Shown here one piece after another: positions 60,401 to 63,400 of a stretch of DNA of 64,000 nt. Source of the stretch: Durusdinium trenchii. Lineage: Eukaryota; Sar; Dinophyceae; Suessiales; Symbiodiniaceae. The stretch lies in the NCBI GenBank assembly GCA_963970005.1, contig CAXAMN010029027.1, positions 1,722,287 through 1,786,286 of the forward strand, in the 5' to 3' direction. How positions within the stretch are numbered: position 1 is the first letter of the stretch; each line of letters opens with the position of its first letter. The translations under genes and the position numbers were made by a program. The notes below the pieces were generated by a model. It saw only the letters and a list, made by a program, of their open reading frames with translations, made no database searches and was not told the DNA's origin.

Positions 60401-63400
60401 GGATACTGGGTTTCCAAGACGTCTCAAGAGAGCCGAGGTCGTAGGTATGAGCAGATGGACCGACGACGTGTTTGCAGCAGAAGCGTGGCAGATCTATGAA
60501 TTCCACGCCAATGTTGTTCATCCGATGATGATCACTGCAATCCGCTGCGGGCTTAGCCACAAGTACCTCAAAGAGGTCGGCAGCACTCAGCGCAGCACGA
60601 GTGATCCAAAGGCTCGAAAGTCTGAGACCCAGGATGAGATCATCGAGAAATTGGCATTCATCTCAAATTTCATCAGACGCATGATCAAGAAGACCTTCGG
60701 AGCGAGCCGATATAGTTACTACCAGAAACCAGATGACGAAAGTGCCGCTCCATACAAATTCATCGACATTAGTCCCGCCATCAAATCGGAGAGGAAGAAT
60801 GTCACGAAGGAGATCCTCGTTGCATGCCGCTACTATGGCATAGAGGTATCCGATATCCAAGAAAGGAAATTGAAGTCCTTCGAGGAGCAGATCCGAGCGG
60901 GAAATCCAAGGAACGTTGAGCTCATCAAGGACTACATTGGCTTTGTCGGCGCTGACTACATGCGACAACTCACGAATGGTTGAGCATTGGGGTCATACCG
61001 ACATGCTACTTCCGGTACTTCAAGTACTGAGGGATCGCGGGTAATTCATGATGACCGTTTTGGCATCATGGGAGCGAGATAGGATTGTGTCTCACACCGT
61101 TGGTAATCGCATGATACCATAGGTAGGTGCACGTTTTCCGCTTGTAGCTCCATTGCCTGTTTGATCCAACTTTCAAGCGAATGCAAGATCTTTTGCTAAT
61201 TCAATTCAATAGGACATACTGGTTGACCTCCAATACACTTTTGAGAACGTGATTCGTTCTCCGGTTTTTACATCCACTCATCTCCCTTCCCCGTCGAAGT
61301 ACGGATGTGGGGGGTGTCAATAGGGATGGGGTCCCAGTATAGTCGCTAAACAGGTACATGCCATATACTTTTGGCTCAAGTGCCCAACCAGGTAAAAAGG
61401 AGCTTTAGCGCGCGAGCTTCATGTTGACCTAAGAGCTAGAACGGGGCCAGGGCACACCTTTCCATCCGTTCGCAGGCATCAAGACAGGACATACCTGGAC
61501 ACACAAGGGGTGGTTAATGGACACCCCGGTGTCCTGGTAATTGTTTCTTTCAACATGCTCAGCCTTTCCAAATCTCAAATCCTCAGAGTCACATGGCAGA
61601 TCGCGAACCAAAAGGCCCTGACGCGTGCCTTTTGAACCTTAGAGCAGGGTTTTGTGTTGCTCCCCGCTTTTCCTCACTTGAACTGGCCAGGAGTCCGCCT
61701 CCCCCAGTCTAGACAGTGAAATTTCGAAGGGCCTGCAGACTTCGCAGAGAATCCGCAGCGCAGGCGCCAAGGACTTCAAGGGCGTCTTCGACCCTCACTT
61801 CTTAGTCTTCGAATTTGTCACTGGCTTTCTCCTACGGCCTCGCCAGGCGTGGGTGGGTGCTGGAGGAGGGTTACTATTTGGTGGCGGATTCAGCTAACTA
61901 TAGAATAAGAGCAACCTCCTCTTTTGTTGAAGGAGCTGCATGGGATCAAGGCTTTCATGGAAACTGGGCATGGTTTTGATATGTTTTGATACTTTCAGGA
62001 TCTTTCAGGGTTCGCTTGTGACCAGCGGGTAGCAGGATGTCTAGCCGGATTTTACTCAAAACATCTTCTGCACTGGACTCGTCTGCGCTTTGTTGGGTTT
62101 GGGTGAACCCCTCGTGCCTTCTGGGGGGTCGATGGATCGAGGGATCTGCGAGTGCCCATCGGACAGATCACTCGACGCCCGGGGGTCGTTTGGTCGGCAC
62201 TCAGTGGTTAGATGGGTTGAGACCTCAAACCGAGAGATCGAATCTGCTTCATAGATCGAGTGATTTAGAGTGATCATGATTGATGTAGAGTGCTCCCATC
62301 TCCTCGTTTTTCACATCGTTTTTAACACACCATTCGTGAGGTTGTTATGGGTGCAGGTGGAGATGGTCAACGAGTTCTCTGAGGCCTTGCGATCAGGCCA
62401 CGACCGGTGGGTGAAACGCGGAGCCTCGCGGAAAACCCAAACCGGTGAGCCTCGCGTGTTTTCCGAAGCGGAAAGAGGCCCAAGTAGACCCGGTCGAATG
62501 AACGAGAGCTGTGGTGTTTGGGAAGGTTTTGGGAAGGTTTTGGATGAGCTTCTTTGGGTTCGCACGGATGTTCAGCGGGGATGGTGAGTGCATGGGCAGA
62601 GTTTGAAAGGAATTGGGGGGGGGCTGGAGATGGACGAAAGCTCTTGATATATATCAATTGTGTCCCTTTTGAATGTGGATTTACTGATCTGTCATGCTGC
62701 CATGCCGAGTCTAAGCATGCGATTCTACTTGAGGACTCAAGCCACAGGGCCCGGGCCGCACGTCGGGGGCGGTTCAGCCGCCGTGCGGCGCACCGAGTAG
62801 GGCGGTGCCATGTTGGTCCGACTTGACCAGCCCTACGTGTCACCAGCCCTGTCAGTGAAGCCTAGAGAAATCTACTGACTTGAGCCGAACAAAAGCTAGC
62901 CCCACGCGAACGCTCTCGTTTCTTCGTGCGAACAACAAGTCCAAACCACCACCACTCCGAGCCTCTTCCGAGCCATGGCTCCCGCCGCGATGGCTCAAAC
63001 CGCTTTCCATTCCGGTCAGTCGGCTCAGTCGGCTCGCCGACTGACGAAACGAGCCTCGTCGTTCTTCGTGGCTCGTTGCCGAGCGCGTGGACCAGCGCCC
63101 TTCGCCCCGCGCCGTGCTCGCAGGTCGGTCCAGTGTAAAGCAGATGATCATGGGCGCGGGCAAGACCTCGGTGGTCTCACCCTTGCGACCTGGCCCGCCA
63201 TCACTCGGTCAACGAACGCCATGGCGGACTCGAGCAGTCCGGACGAACGCCCGTGGTCGTGGTTGGTCTGCGAGTGATGTCCGGTCGATGTTCCAGTGAG
63301 GTCCGGTCGGACCGTCAGGGTGGCTCGGGCTTCTTTTGAAAGCAGCAACCAGGAGTCTTCAAAGGGGTGGTGATTAGTCCCATCCAGTGAGTGGATAATG

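Larger units (their letters stand above)
44059..61474 (+). mobile_element. Complete giant Ty1/copia LTR retrotransposon, 17,416 bp
   Basis: Two 160-bp LTRs (TG...CA ends) flank an interior with Gag, protease, integrase, reverse transcriptase and RNase H in the copia order (integrase before RT). It is bounded by a perfect 5-bp duplication GGCAT. The LTRs differ at one of 160 positions, so insertion was recent. Typical copia elements are about 5 kb; here the coding frame after RNase H continues for about 2500 residues, then shifts by -1 and runs another 500. The element lies in the interval between two exons of the long P-loop gene, same strand. It is probably not fully functional as read, because of the frame break near 59430, unless that is programmed or a sequence error. 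Confidence 0.95.
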
